From the NCBI GenBank assembly GCA_928212115.1, contig CAKMRJ010005523.1, forward strand, positions 247,380,629-247,444,628: a stretch of DNA of 64,000 nt, given 5' to 3'. Below are positions 1 to 9,322 of this stretch, in pieces (within the stretch, counting starts at the first letter, position 1; each line of letters opens with the position of its first letter). The notes below the pieces were generated by a model that was not told the DNA's origin, did no database searches, and saw only the letters and a program-made list of their open reading frames with translations. The position numbers were made by a program, and so were the translations under genes. The stretch comes from Lactuca virosa (lineage: Eukaryota > Streptophyta > Magnoliopsida > Asterales > Asteraceae).

Positions 1-1734
1 ATTGACATCAAGCGAGAGTATTTAAGAATGTGAATTGCGGCGAGAAAATGAGTTGTCATGACAGTTTTTGTCAGGCGTAGTGATGCTTACTTTGGATGGG
101 TATGTGCACCTACCTATGCTGAGCCACAGAGCATGAGTTAGCGAACGCAGTGTGGCGTCGACTTGAGAATGAGATAGTAGGATGGTAAGAGAAAGTGTTG
201 TAAGACTGCGAGGAGCTGCAGCATCCATGAGTTAGTGTGAGGAAGTGTGGTGGTACTGCGGGAAGCCGTAGTATTCATCAGTCAGCGAGAGGGTGTGGTG
301 ATACTGCGGAGAGTTGTAGTATTCACCAATCGTCGAGCGAGTATTGTGAAACTGCGGGGAGCCGTAGCTTTCGCCAGTCAGAGGGAGAGTGTTGTGAAAC
401 TGCGGGGAGCCATAACTTTCACCAGTCAGAGGGAGAGCGTTGTGAAACTACGGGGAGCCGTAGCTTTCACTGGTCAGGGGGAGAGCATTGTGAATCTTCG
501 GGAAGCTGTATTATTCACTAATCAGAGTGTGACACAGAGGAATTCTTAGGCTTCGGTAGCCTTACCGCTTGAGTCTTCGGAAACCTGGTTGCCAGACCAG
601 GGGCGAGACTGGGGTCTCCTTAATGATCGGGAATCGTTATATTCTGAGTTAAGGTGTGATTATCGCAATCATAAGGAATTGGAGAAGTGATGTACGCGTG
701 AATTGCGGGTCATGGGTCGTGAGTTGAGTGCTTCATTGGGCGAGTGGTTCCAATTCTGAGTCGGACCAGACTCTCGAGTTGGAGTTTGGCTCTAGTGATG
801 TGTTGAGTAGGCGAAATGAGATTCCGGATCCAGAGAAGGGGGTTCCATTTTGAGGGGCATTGTTTGTCATCTGATGATTTAGGCATGAGTGGGTCAGTTC
901 GTTGGTACGGGAGGTATCGCGAGACACATGGAACCAATAAGTAGTAGACGACAGAGGTCGGGGTGAGATGATCTTCAGTTGGGATTGTAGTAATCGCTTG
1001 AGGTAAAGCGGACTTTGTGACTTGTGTGTCACACTGGGCCGAGATAGTTAGTATGGGAAGGAAGTCAGTGAGACATGTTGAGGTCTGCAATGGGTAACCT
1101 TTGGAGGTTCAACTGCTAGGTCGGGAGATGACCTGGTGCTCAGTGTTGAAAGGGATATTGGAGAAGGGAGATGGGGTTTATGATTGTTAGATGTCAGAGG
1201 ATAATTCTGAACAAACATGATCATTGTCTTGTGTCTGAGGATAGGGGGTGGAGAGTTCATTGTTCAGAAGGGTTTTGATTGCAGTACAGTGGATGGGTCC
1301 TTGGTGTGATGTGATCCTTTCATTCTTTGGAGTATGATTTGAATTGTTTAACATGTCTGGTATGAATGATCGGTAGTCAATTTTTGGGCGTTGAATAGTT
1401 TTATCAGTCGCAACGAGAGAATCAGAGGGGCGGTGAGTTGTCAGGATCTGTTATTCGAGGAACGGGTAACATGGTGATATCTTGAGAAGGCGGTTTGGTA
1501 GTGAGACAGGCCACTAGAGCTTCCAGATTCTGAAGGGTCAGAAGGGGTATCGTAGCGGCAGAAGGGTATGTCCTCTTACGGGTTTGGGAGTTCCGGTTTG
1601 GATTTAGGTGTCCATGGGGGAGATAGTTGTGTGGTATGAGATCCTTTCGGTGGTTCTTTTCGGTTATTGGGTTCGATCTATGTGTTGTTGAGGAGCGATT
1701 TCGAGGGCGAAATCTAATTTAAGTGGGGCAGAAT
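1..1734 (+). mobile_element. Non-coding 3' internal region of a Ty3/gypsy-type element (element A)
   Basis: I find no convincing gag or pol reading frame here. The assignment rests on the right end, where a motif GGCGAAATCTAATTTAAGTG and a polypurine stretch directly precede an LTR starting TGTAACATCC at 1735. The same motif precedes the 3' LTR of element C at about 11605-11642. A block at about 1100-1150 (TTCAACTGCTAGGTCGGGAG) also resembles about 10880-10905 in C. This suggests A and C are related elements that replaced pol with non-coding DNA. The element runs off the left edge of the window. Open frames here are short and lie on both strands, so I do not call genes. Confidence 0.65.
195..532 (+). 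repeat. 48-bp minisatellite, about 7 units
   Basis: Units start at about 195, 245, 293, 341, 389, 437 and 485, so the last six are spaced exactly 48 bp. A typical unit begins GTGTTGTGAAACTGCGGGGA and ends near CAGTCAGAGGGAGA. Because 48 is a multiple of three, two frames stay open across the array; one gives a 16-residue Cys/Ser-rich repeat of type CETAGSRSFHQSEGER. I see no start context or homology making this a protein gene. The open frames are more likely a by-product of the repeat. Confidence 0.85.
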
Positions 1735-1932
1735 TGTAACATCCGGACTTTCAGGTATATTATTGTGTGATTAATCTGAGATTTATGGAGTGACTCGGCG
1801 AGTTGTGAGTCCAACTCGTCGAGTAGAGTCGAGTGTCCACGTGGGATTAATGAATGGACTCGACGAGTCAGAGAGTCGACTCGCCGAGTAGGTGCTGGGC
1901 AGAGAAACCCTAATTTCCCAGGGTTGGGGCCT

Positions 1933-1940
1933 ATATAAGG
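1933..1940 (+). promoter_or_regulatory. TATA box of LTR A
   Basis: TATATAAG sits about 200 bp inside the LTR, 40-140 bp downstream of the first palindrome cluster. It is followed by a plant leader-like stretch (GAGAAACCCTAATC). This is the expected place for the U3/R boundary. No transcript data are available here. Confidence 0.6.
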
Positions 1941-2143
1941 GAACTTATAGCCCCATTTGCGCCTCACCAGTCACCCTACTTCCTTGAGAGAAACCCTAAT
2001 CTTCCATTTGAGCTAGAGAGTAAGAAAGAGGCTAATCTTGTGGATTTTAGTGCATTGTTGAAGGAGAAGTGGAGAGCATCAAATCTTGGTTCAAGAGGAG
2101 GCTTTGGATCTAGAGGTTTTTCAGAGTTTTGCTTCAGTTGGAG

Positions 2144-3236
2144 GTAAAAAGATGCTAACTTGGTCATTTCCTTATGATGATTTTGATTTAGGGAGTTTCT
2201 AGGGTTTCTCCCATTCTTTTTGGTGTCATTGTGATCTTTAAGCATGATTGAGGTTGAAAACTCAGATCTGAGTTGTAGAAGGCTTTGTGAGCCCAAAGGC
2301 CCGAACTTTATTGAGTTAGAGACAAGACCTTGAGCGTGTAACCTTGTTAGAACTTGTATTGGCATTATGGAGCAATTATGCCATGCATGAACGTAAAGAT
2401 TGAAGCTTTATGTGACAGTCGAGTTTGGGAGGCTAGATCTAGAGTTTAGGGTAGTAGATCTGCCTTAAATCGTGTGAATAAGAAAACAGACTGAAGGGAC
2501 TCGCCGAGTCCATGGCCTGACTCGACGAGTCGGTTAGGGTTTGTCCCGATGAGTTGATCATGCGATAACTCGGCGAGTTGGGGGTCAACTCGACGAGCTG
2601 AGCTGGACTTTGTTGAGACTTATGAGGAAAAGAGGGGACTCGACGAGTTGCATGAGTGCAGTCGACGAGTCGGGTCAAACAAGGACTGTTGACTCGAGTT
2701 TGACTTCTAGTTGGTCAAACCTGAGTAATGGAGACCAGTGAAGGGTAAAATGGTCTTTTATCCACTTCCGGAGTTAGAGAGAGAAAGAGTAACCTTTGGT
2801 TTACTTAGAGTTAAGAATCGAGTATTAATTAAAGAATATTTACCCTATGTGTTAGGCGGTGGCTAGTTCGAGATTCGAGTGCATGGATAATTGCTTGCGT
2901 GCCTCGAGGTGAGTCTTCTCACTATACATACCTAGGGTGGTAATCAGAGTTGTGTGACAGAGTATCTTATATGTTATTTGTGTGCTGTGATGTACTGCAT
3001 TATTTCTATGTGATTTATGCTATGTATTATTCAGAGTTTACAGAGTTAGGACCGGAAGGTCCATAGAGTTAGGAGAAGAGGGTCCACCAGAGTTATGGGA
3101 CTGGAGGGTCCCACTGAGACACTTTGACCAGAGGGTCTTACAGAGTTATAGCCTCGAGTGGCTAATTTGTTGTATGTGGTATTTTGGGGAACTCACTAAG
3201 CTTCGTGCTTACCGTGTTATGTGTTATGTGTTTCAG
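2144..3236 (+). other. Putative leader intron inside LTR A
   Basis: The donor is GGAG|GTAAAAAGATG and the acceptor is GTGTTTCAG|G. CTTAC, a match to the plant branch-point consensus YTNAY, lies in the 3' arm of the hairpin at 3197-3211, about 20 nt before the acceptor. Length is 1093 bp. The second palindrome cluster and the stem-loop array lie inside it. The call is inferred from shared signals in unrelated LTR families, not from transcripts. Confidence 0.5.
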
Positions 3237-3237
3237 G
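3190..3237 (+). promoter_or_regulatory. Conserved LTR hairpin plus TTTCAGG, family A
   Basis: Stem TAAGC (3197-3201), loop TTCGT, stem GCTTA (3207-3211), then 19 nt to TTTCAGG. It is preceded by GGGGAACTCAC. The same module occurs in families B, C, E, F, G and H in this window. Confidence 0.7.
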
Positions 3238-3438
3238 TTTTTCTCAGGATCGCGGGAGGGCATCGGCTAGATTGTACACACCAGAGAAAGAGTTATGTTT
3301 TGAGGATCCTGGATTATTAATCAATCAATTATGGAGGTGTGTTTTTATAAATTAAATACATGAGATTTTTTGTGATATGTGTTATGAGAATTACGCGATT
3401 CTAAATGAAAATTTTATTTGAAAATTTACGGTGTTACA

Positions 3439-3963
3439 TCATGGATTTTATCACGAGTGATTGGTTAGACGATAATATCTTATATTCTTGAAACAGAGAC
3501 ATATAGTTGCATTTTACAAGTCGGTTGCACATTGATGATGTGTAAACGTACCAGTAACTTGGTGTTATAAAACATATAATTGTGTGTGATTTGATGAGTA
3601 GATAGAGCAAGCATATGAGTCGAAGTTTATCCGTTCCTTTTATCCTAAGAAGATAAAAGCAATATTTGTGGGCCCCTCGATGATTTAGTGATGAAAACCC
3701 TAAGCGCTTGGCCAAACCTGGACTGATTTGATTTGTTCAATTAGTCAGTCGTCATAAATTGGAAATCGGGAAACAACATATGGACAGAGAGAATGATTAT
3801 AATCCATGTCTCAGTCCATACGATTTCTAGAATGGAGGAATATATGATCCCTTATCTAATGGACGTGTCAGAGTTCGACAGCGGCTTTTAAGAGCTACGA
3901 TTTCTCGTCGGTTTTTAAGTCGTACTTGCAGTTATAGTTATTAGACTTATCCAAGTGGGAGAC
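3439..3963 (+). mobile_element. 3' internal remnant of a copia-type element
   Basis: This stretch lies between LTR A and a copia-type LTR and ends in a polypurine-like run, AAGTGGGAGAC, immediately before that LTR's TGTTGG. No clear RNase H or other domain remains on either strand. I assign it to the element whose 3' LTR follows only because of the polypurine tract and adjacency. Where the element begins relative to the end of LTR A is unclear. Confidence 0.5.
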
Positions 3964-4716
3964 TGTTGGATTAGGTGTCTAAGCCCATAACTACAATTGG
4001 TATGTACTTGACCCGAGAGTAGCATGGTCCATTTCGGGTTGCCTTCACCAGAACAATCTGATAGGATGGATATTTGAGAAAGAGGTTATTTGTGATTTAT
4101 TAATATATTATAAGCATATTATATTAATTGAGAAATCATATTATTTAATTAGTATTGATCAAGAATTAATTTGGTGATCAAAAGAGACTAATTAAATTAA
4201 CGGGGAATGATTATGTAAATCAGTGATACATATGGTTTGGGCTATTGATCCATGATGGACTAAGTTTATGTGAGAGTCCATGAAGAGTTAGTCCATATGA
4301 GTTACTGGATCATAAGCCTAAGTGTAAGAATTAGGATTTGCATATGACTCTTGGAATTCTACACTATATATGTATTCCCTAAACCCTAAAATTGGCACTT
4401 GTGGATTCCTAGTTGAGCCTAGCCGATTTTTGGTGTGTCAAAACCTCTCTCATATTATTCCAATTGTTCTTGGTGTTTGTGACTTGTTTGAGGCATTACA
4501 CTTGAGGTGCTAAGCTCTTGAAAAGCCAAGTTCTACAAGCTACAACAAGAGGTAATATTCTAACTAGTTTTTATGATTCAAATATCAAATGTACGCTAGT
4601 TATAGGCTTCATGCTTTGGATAATTTTTATTGCATGTATAACTAGAGAAAACTTAGATCCAAAGCATTAGGGTTGTATGTGCACTATAGGAGTGTTATAG
4701 TACATAAAACCCAACA
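3964..4716 (+). mobile_element. Copia-type LTR (753 bp)
   Basis: It starts TGTTGGATTAGG and ends AAAACCCAACA, giving inverted ends TGTTGG...CCAACA typical of Ty1/copia LTRs. A polypurine tract just upstream marks it as a 3' LTR. No matching 5' LTR is in the window. Only 2 bp separate its end from the terminus of reverse LTR B, so the two insertions are effectively abutting. Confidence 0.75.
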
Positions 4717-4895
4717 CTTGTAATGCCCCAAATTTCAACCTAATTTTTTTTTCGATTAAAAATCTAAGTATTTATTTAATTCACAACTGCACAATCTTAA
4801 AACATTTATCAGAGTATCGTTACAAGCTATCAAGTACACAAGTCCCCCATTGGTGCGATGCAATCGAGCCGTGCCCCACCTTTAATATAAGAAAA

Positions 4896-4950
4896 CCTGA
4901 AACATATAAACCACCAACCGTAAGCACAAAGCTTAGTGAGTTCCCAAAAT
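4896..4950 (-). promoter_or_regulatory. Conserved LTR hairpin plus TTTCAGG, family B
   Basis: In plus-strand coordinates the stem is TAAGC 4921-4925 and GCTTA 4931-4935 with loop ACAAA. CCTGAAA (TTTCAGG on the minus strand) is at 4896-4902. Confidence 0.65.
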
Positions 4951-6067
4951 ACCACATACACAAATAATTAGCCTCTCATGACTATCTCTCAGTAAGGACC
5001 CTCCGGTAATGTGTCTCAGTGAAGACCTTCCGATCTCACGTCTCGGTATGGACCCTCCGGTCTTAACTCAATATATACACAGAATAATACAACAACATAA
5101 GTCACCAAGACAGAATGCATAATAACACATATCTCAGTATGAGCAATTAAGACCCTCCAGTCAATAATATGAATAAGACCCTCCGGTCAATAACATGAAT
5201 AAGACCCTCCGGTCACACATAAATTACCACACATGTAAGTATAGTGAGAAGACTCACCTGAATGGAAGAACCCTGAGACACTACGTCACGATCCCTTTTC
5301 TGCACTGCTCGAAACCGCGAATCCACAAATACCGGAACCATATAAAATCTTAACTAATAACCCAAAACCCTCAAGTTTGACCCATGGTCAAACTTGGTCA
5401 AAAATTCAATGGTCAATGGAAGTCAACTTTAGGCTGAGTACGCCCAACGTACTCAGCTCGTATGCATGGTGTACTCACCATCCAGAATCAGGACCCTATA
5501 CGAGTACGTGCATCGTACTCGAAGGTACGCCTGGCGTACTCGGCCAAATGGCACTTTTCCATTAAGTGCTTAATCTCTTAAGTCCTTTCATTCAACACTC
5601 AGATCTAGTCCCACAACATCATTCTAAGTCATAAAATTTCCACCTTTATGACTTTCCATGACTAGAAAAGGTCCAAAAGCCAAAACCTTAACTTATTAAT
5701 CCATTAAGACGTCATGACACTTTCATGGAAGGTATAGAAGGATCAAGATCACATTTTTATGGATCCTAAAAGCTCCATAATGGATAAAGTTTCCAACTGT
5801 ATAGAATGGTTCAAACCACCAAGATCTAGCCTTTAAGCATCAAATGGGACCAAAAGTGCATTTTTTTCAACTTAATCCGTTAAGTCCAAGTCTCCAACCT
5901 TTGGATCTGAATTACAATGATGTTTAGATGGATAAAGTTTCCAACTTTATCCATAAAAAGGTAAAACTTTCAAGATCTAAACTTTATGCACTAAAATGAC
6001 CAAAAGCTCATAATATCCAAAACTAGCTAGATCTAACAAATGTGTCATCAAGATTCAAACTTTATAC
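4897..6067 (-). other. Putative leader intron inside LTR B
   Basis: Minus-strand donor AGAG|GTATAAAGTT near 6067 and acceptor TTTCAG|G near 4897, length 1171 bp. The hairpin holding CTTAC is 18 nt from the TTTCAGG. It encloses palindrome cluster 2 and the GACC/GGTC array, as in family A. Confidence 0.45.
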
Positions 6068-6744
6068 CTCTAGAAGATAGATCAAGGTGAACAATGTACA
6101 GATCTACAAGCTCCAATGCAACCAACACTTGTCCAAGAAGTTCCTTCTTATCCAAGGTGAACCATGCATACTCCAAAGCACTCAAAAACACATTCTTTTG
6201 GAGAGGTGGAGGCTGAGAGTGGAGTGGGTTTAGGGGAGTTAAGGAGCTTAAATAGGGCTTAAACCACGAAAATAGGGTTTGGGAACTGACTGCGTATACC
6301 CAACGTACTTCTGGTACGCCCAGTATACTAAGGATTCCCTTAGTACGCCCAACAAACACCCCCTTGTATGCCCAAAGTACTCATCGTGGCCCAAAACCAC
6401 CCAACCTTCAAACGATCATAACTTCTTTGTTCTAACTCCGATTTTGACGTTCTTTATGTCCATGAAAATGTAACGAGAAGATCTACACTTCTACAAACAC
6501 CTCCTTGCCTTAAAACATTCCGAACAAAACTCCAAAATTCATAAAAGTCGGAACTGAAATCTTACCGAAATACCTCTTGGCTCCAAAACACATACCGAAC
6601 TCCCGGATCATCCAATTTACCTTACCCATAACCAAATGGGTCTAAATACTCTCTTCTCCCAAAGCTCGAAGCCTTATGATACTTGATCTTTGGTTCACGG
6701 ACCCAAATTGTGAAACGAATCGAAACAGGGTGATACATTGTCTT

Positions 6745-8482
6745 TATGGCTTAAGACCCATTCCCCTCCTCAACATCCACTTGCCATTTCGTCCATCTAG
6801 AACCCTAATCCACTTTGAGTGTGTTCTTGAGCTTTTGTGGGTAGTTATGGTGCTTAAGAAGGAAGGAGAAGAAGAAAATATCACCTTGGAAGAATAAAGC
6901 ACCTTAGATCGAGAATACCATCACCATTTGGCATTATTTTGTGGTAAAAAGCTCTGAACTTGATAATGATTTGTTTAAGATCTTGTTAGCCTTGAATTTG
7001 TGAACATTTTGGTACCATTAGCTTGAAAATTTTAGTATGGGTTACTCTAAGCCATTTGAGCTGTCCTTTTAGACATTTCAGAGTGTTGTTTTGCATAAAA
7101 ATGTGATCTTGAGTGTTGAATGAAACCTATGCATGCGTAACATGCTCTTATTGGGTTAAGAACTTAGGGTTTTGGGCATTAAGCACTTTATAGCCAAGAA
7201 AAGTCATAAAGTTTGAAACTTTATGGCTTAGAACATCATTTTAGGCTTGGATTTGAGTTTGGATGGAAGGGCTTAATGGATTAAGCTCTTAATGGAGTTT
7301 TGGGACTGGGCAACATACGTTGGGCATACCTATAGGTACGTTGCACGTACACGGTCAGCGCCCCGCTTTTTGGTCAACATCCGAGTATGCTAGGTGTACT
7401 CTCATGGTACGTTGGGCGTACTCCGCTGGGAAGGAATGTTGACTTTTGGACCTTGACCGTTGACTTTGACTTTGACCAGGGTTGACCAAGTTTGACTTAA
7501 GGGTACTTTGGGTATTTTGAGCTATAGTTAAGCCTTGGTCTCTATTTGTTGAATAGGTGACTTGTAGAGGTAGTATTCGTAACAATGTAGTGTTCAGCTA
7601 TTCGTCAGACTGCGAGGTGAGTTCTTTCTCATCGTACTTATGAATGGGTCGAAGGCACCAATGTCGGCCCACTGGAACATGGATCCTGGTATATTGGATT
7701 GATGTTATGTTGAGTATATGATACATTGGTAGATCTGTAGGACTACCTGTGTGTACTGTACACGTGTTAGGTTGGTAGGACTGTGTGTAGTCATGTTGGA
7801 TACATTGAGGACTCTTAATCTAGCTTTCTTGCATGTTCCTTGTTTGCTTGTGGCTCTAGAGTAGGGTCACCTGTCCGAGTGTCTATCTCACCTTTGAGTA
7901 CATATAGTTATGCATCCTTTGGGTTGTTAGATATGCTTATGGTTACAGGATATTGTTGTAATATAGTGATCTGTTAGATCAACATTATAATCTATGATTG
8001 TTTGTTATCTGTTGATATATGGTGGTTGGGTTGAGGTGTCATTGTTTTGTGCTGTAAGCCAACAAACCCGAGAGCAATCCAGTCATGAGCTGCGGGCCTA
8101 AAGGGCAATCCAGAGTTATGATGTGGGCTTGGGAGCAAGCCAAACATGAGCTGATGGTTGGGAGTGACATGTCAGACACTTGTTGTGGGCTCAGGGGCAC
8201 TCCAGTCCTTTTGGTTGTGGGCCCAGTATTTGTTGTTATCTGGTTGTTGTGTGGTACTTCGGAGGAACTCACTAAGCTTTGGCTTAAATTTTCAATGTTA
8301 TGTTTCAGGTACTTCAGATGTTTGGCTAGGCGAAGGCGTGATCATACACATTCCTCAGAATTCATGTATTGGGTCACTTTCATTATGGATTATAACTTTT
8401 GGAAAACTTGTTTTTGTAATTAAAAGTATTATTGGAGTGGTTTTGGAAATGAAATTTTTTTTCTTGTTTTTGGGATGTTAAA
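6745..8482 (+). mobile_element. 5' LTR of gypsy element C (truncated at its left end)
   Basis: From CTTTATGGCTTAAGACC near 6750 to GGGATGTTAAA it aligns with the 3' LTR at about 11830-13181. The first roughly 190 bp of the LTR, including TG and the upstream palindromes, are missing, apparently removed where LTR B abuts. The last bases TGTTAAA replace the expected TGTTACA. A primer-binding site follows at once. It holds about 380 bp (7428-7808) absent from the 3' LTR. A hairpin TAAGC-TTTG-GCTTA is at 8273-8286 and TTTCAGG at 8303-8309. Stem-loops such as GGCTTG-GGAG-CAAGCC lie at about 8045-8215. Confidence 0.75.
6944..8308 (+). other. Putative leader intron inside the 5' LTR of element C
   Basis: Donor TGTG|GTAAAAAGC (GAG|GTAAAAAGATC in the 3' LTR at 12038) and acceptor TATGTTTCAG|G. 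The hairpin at 8273-8286 is 16 nt before the acceptor motif. Length is 1365 bp. In the 3' LTR the acceptor has decayed (TTTTGGG replaces TTTCAGG). Confidence 0.45.
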
Positions 8483-8485
8483 AGT

Positions 8486-8498
8486 TGGTATCATAGCC
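8486..8498 (+). other. Primer-binding site of element C (tRNA-Met type)
   Basis: TGGTATCATAGCC, a one-mismatch version of the TGGTATCAGAGCC that pairs with the 3' end of plant initiator tRNA-Met. It lies 3 bp after the LTR end. This fixes the LTR as the 5' one and the element as plus-stranded. Confidence 0.85.
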
Positions 8499-9322
8499 TT
8501 GGTTTGAGTGAAATGGATGATCATTCATGTGAATCCAGTCTCAAACTAGGATCTGCAAGAGTTTTCAAAGAAATTGTTTTCAAACTGTTTTCCAAATTGT
8601 TTTCAAAAATAACCAAGGAAGGATGTGATGTGTACGATCAGTTGGAGCAAGAAAAGTTACCCCAAGTTACCCAGAAATTTATTTTCTATTAATGTTTATG
8701 ATAGAACAACATGCTAGTGATCTTCAGGAATTGCTTGATGGAATTGTCTGTTGTATGATGCTTAGTAGCTTAGGAGAGATTTTTCCAGATAGATGAAATT
8801 GACATCATTATTGCATTTGCTTAGTGTATGCATCACAGTTGTACATAAATAAGATTTTATAGCCTGATAATGTTTGATTTAGCCTTATTTCATGTTCCTT
8901 GTTTGGTTGTGGGCTTATGGTAGAATCTAGTATTCGACCGTCTATAGGATCCAGTGTTATGTATGATTAGCATACACGAGTAGCTGTAGAGTTGGTGGAA
9001 GTTTCATGAGTGTGTGTGTGTGTGGGTAGTAGGTGAGTTAAGGAAAGGATTAGACACTCTCGAGAGAGCGAGGATAGGATGTATGTGCATCCTAGATGTG
9101 GGTGTGTTGTGAGTTGTTTGTGATGATCCTTGAGACAAATACTGATAGGTGTGGAAGGTAGTATGGGCCCGTACTACCGAAAGCACAGGACCCGTTCGCG
9201 TAGCAGGGAAGTCACAATCCTTGAGGGCTGAGTCTCATCTTCTGTTTATGGCAGTGTGAGTTGTAGCCTAGATGTGGGTGTGTTGTGAGGTGGCTATTAT
9301 TGTGTGAGCTTCGATTCCAGAG
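8499..9322 (+). other. Untranslated leader of element C
   Basis: Non-coding stretch between primer-binding site and gag. It contains a short GT run at about 9008-9024 and a 23-bp direct repeat starting CCTAGATGTGGGTG at 9091 and 9267. No supported gene. Confidence 0.5.

Larger units (their letters stand above)
1735..3438 (+). mobile_element. LTR of family A (3' LTR of the element at left)
   Basis: The LTR begins TGTAACATCC and ends GGTGTTACA, giving TG...CA ends and 1704 bp. A TATA box (TATATAAG) lies at 1933-1940. Palindromes of type ACTCGNCGAGT cluster at about 1793-1890, upstream of the TATA box, and again at about 2499-2675. An array of GACC/GGTC stem-loops lies at about 3047-3160. The conserved hairpin is at 3197-3211 and TTTCAGG at 3231-3237. 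The polypurine run just before 1735 identifies it as the 3' LTR. Its right flank begins TCATG; no matching duplication can be checked because the left end lies outside the window. Confidence 0.85.
4719..6700 (-). mobile_element. Reverse-strand gypsy-type LTR of family B (right boundary uncertain)
   Basis: Read on the minus strand it ends ...GGGGCATTACA at 4719. Going upstream it shows TTTCAGG (4896-4902), the conserved hairpin (4921-4935), an array of GACCNTCCGGTC units (about 4995-5215), a palindrome cluster of the GTACGCCCAACGTAC type (about 5440-5545), a donor-like GAGGTATAAAG (about 6067), a CCTATTTAAGC TATA-like box (6246-6256) and a second palindrome cluster (about 6290-6380). I cannot see a clean TG terminus. 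The element stops somewhere between 6640 and 6745, where LTR C begins already truncated. Confidence 0.65.

Noticed and set aside
237..549. Two overlapping open frames of about 95-100 codons as possible protein genes
   Set aside because: They come from the 48-bp minisatellite, which keeps more than one frame open; there is no start context or known domain.
710..1260. Minus-strand frames of 70-126 codons in the region left of LTR A
   Set aside because: Low-complexity translation of a GT-rich strand, overlapping each other in different frames, with no domain.
3964..4716. Copia LTR as a solo LTR
   Set aside because: A polypurine-like tract directly precedes it and no matching 5-bp flanks were found, so a 3' LTR is the better reading.
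4995..5215. CRISPR-like array (GACCCTCCGGTC repeats)
   Set aside because: Units are short, irregularly spaced and self-complementary, within a plant LTR; similar arrays occur in the same slot in other LTRs.
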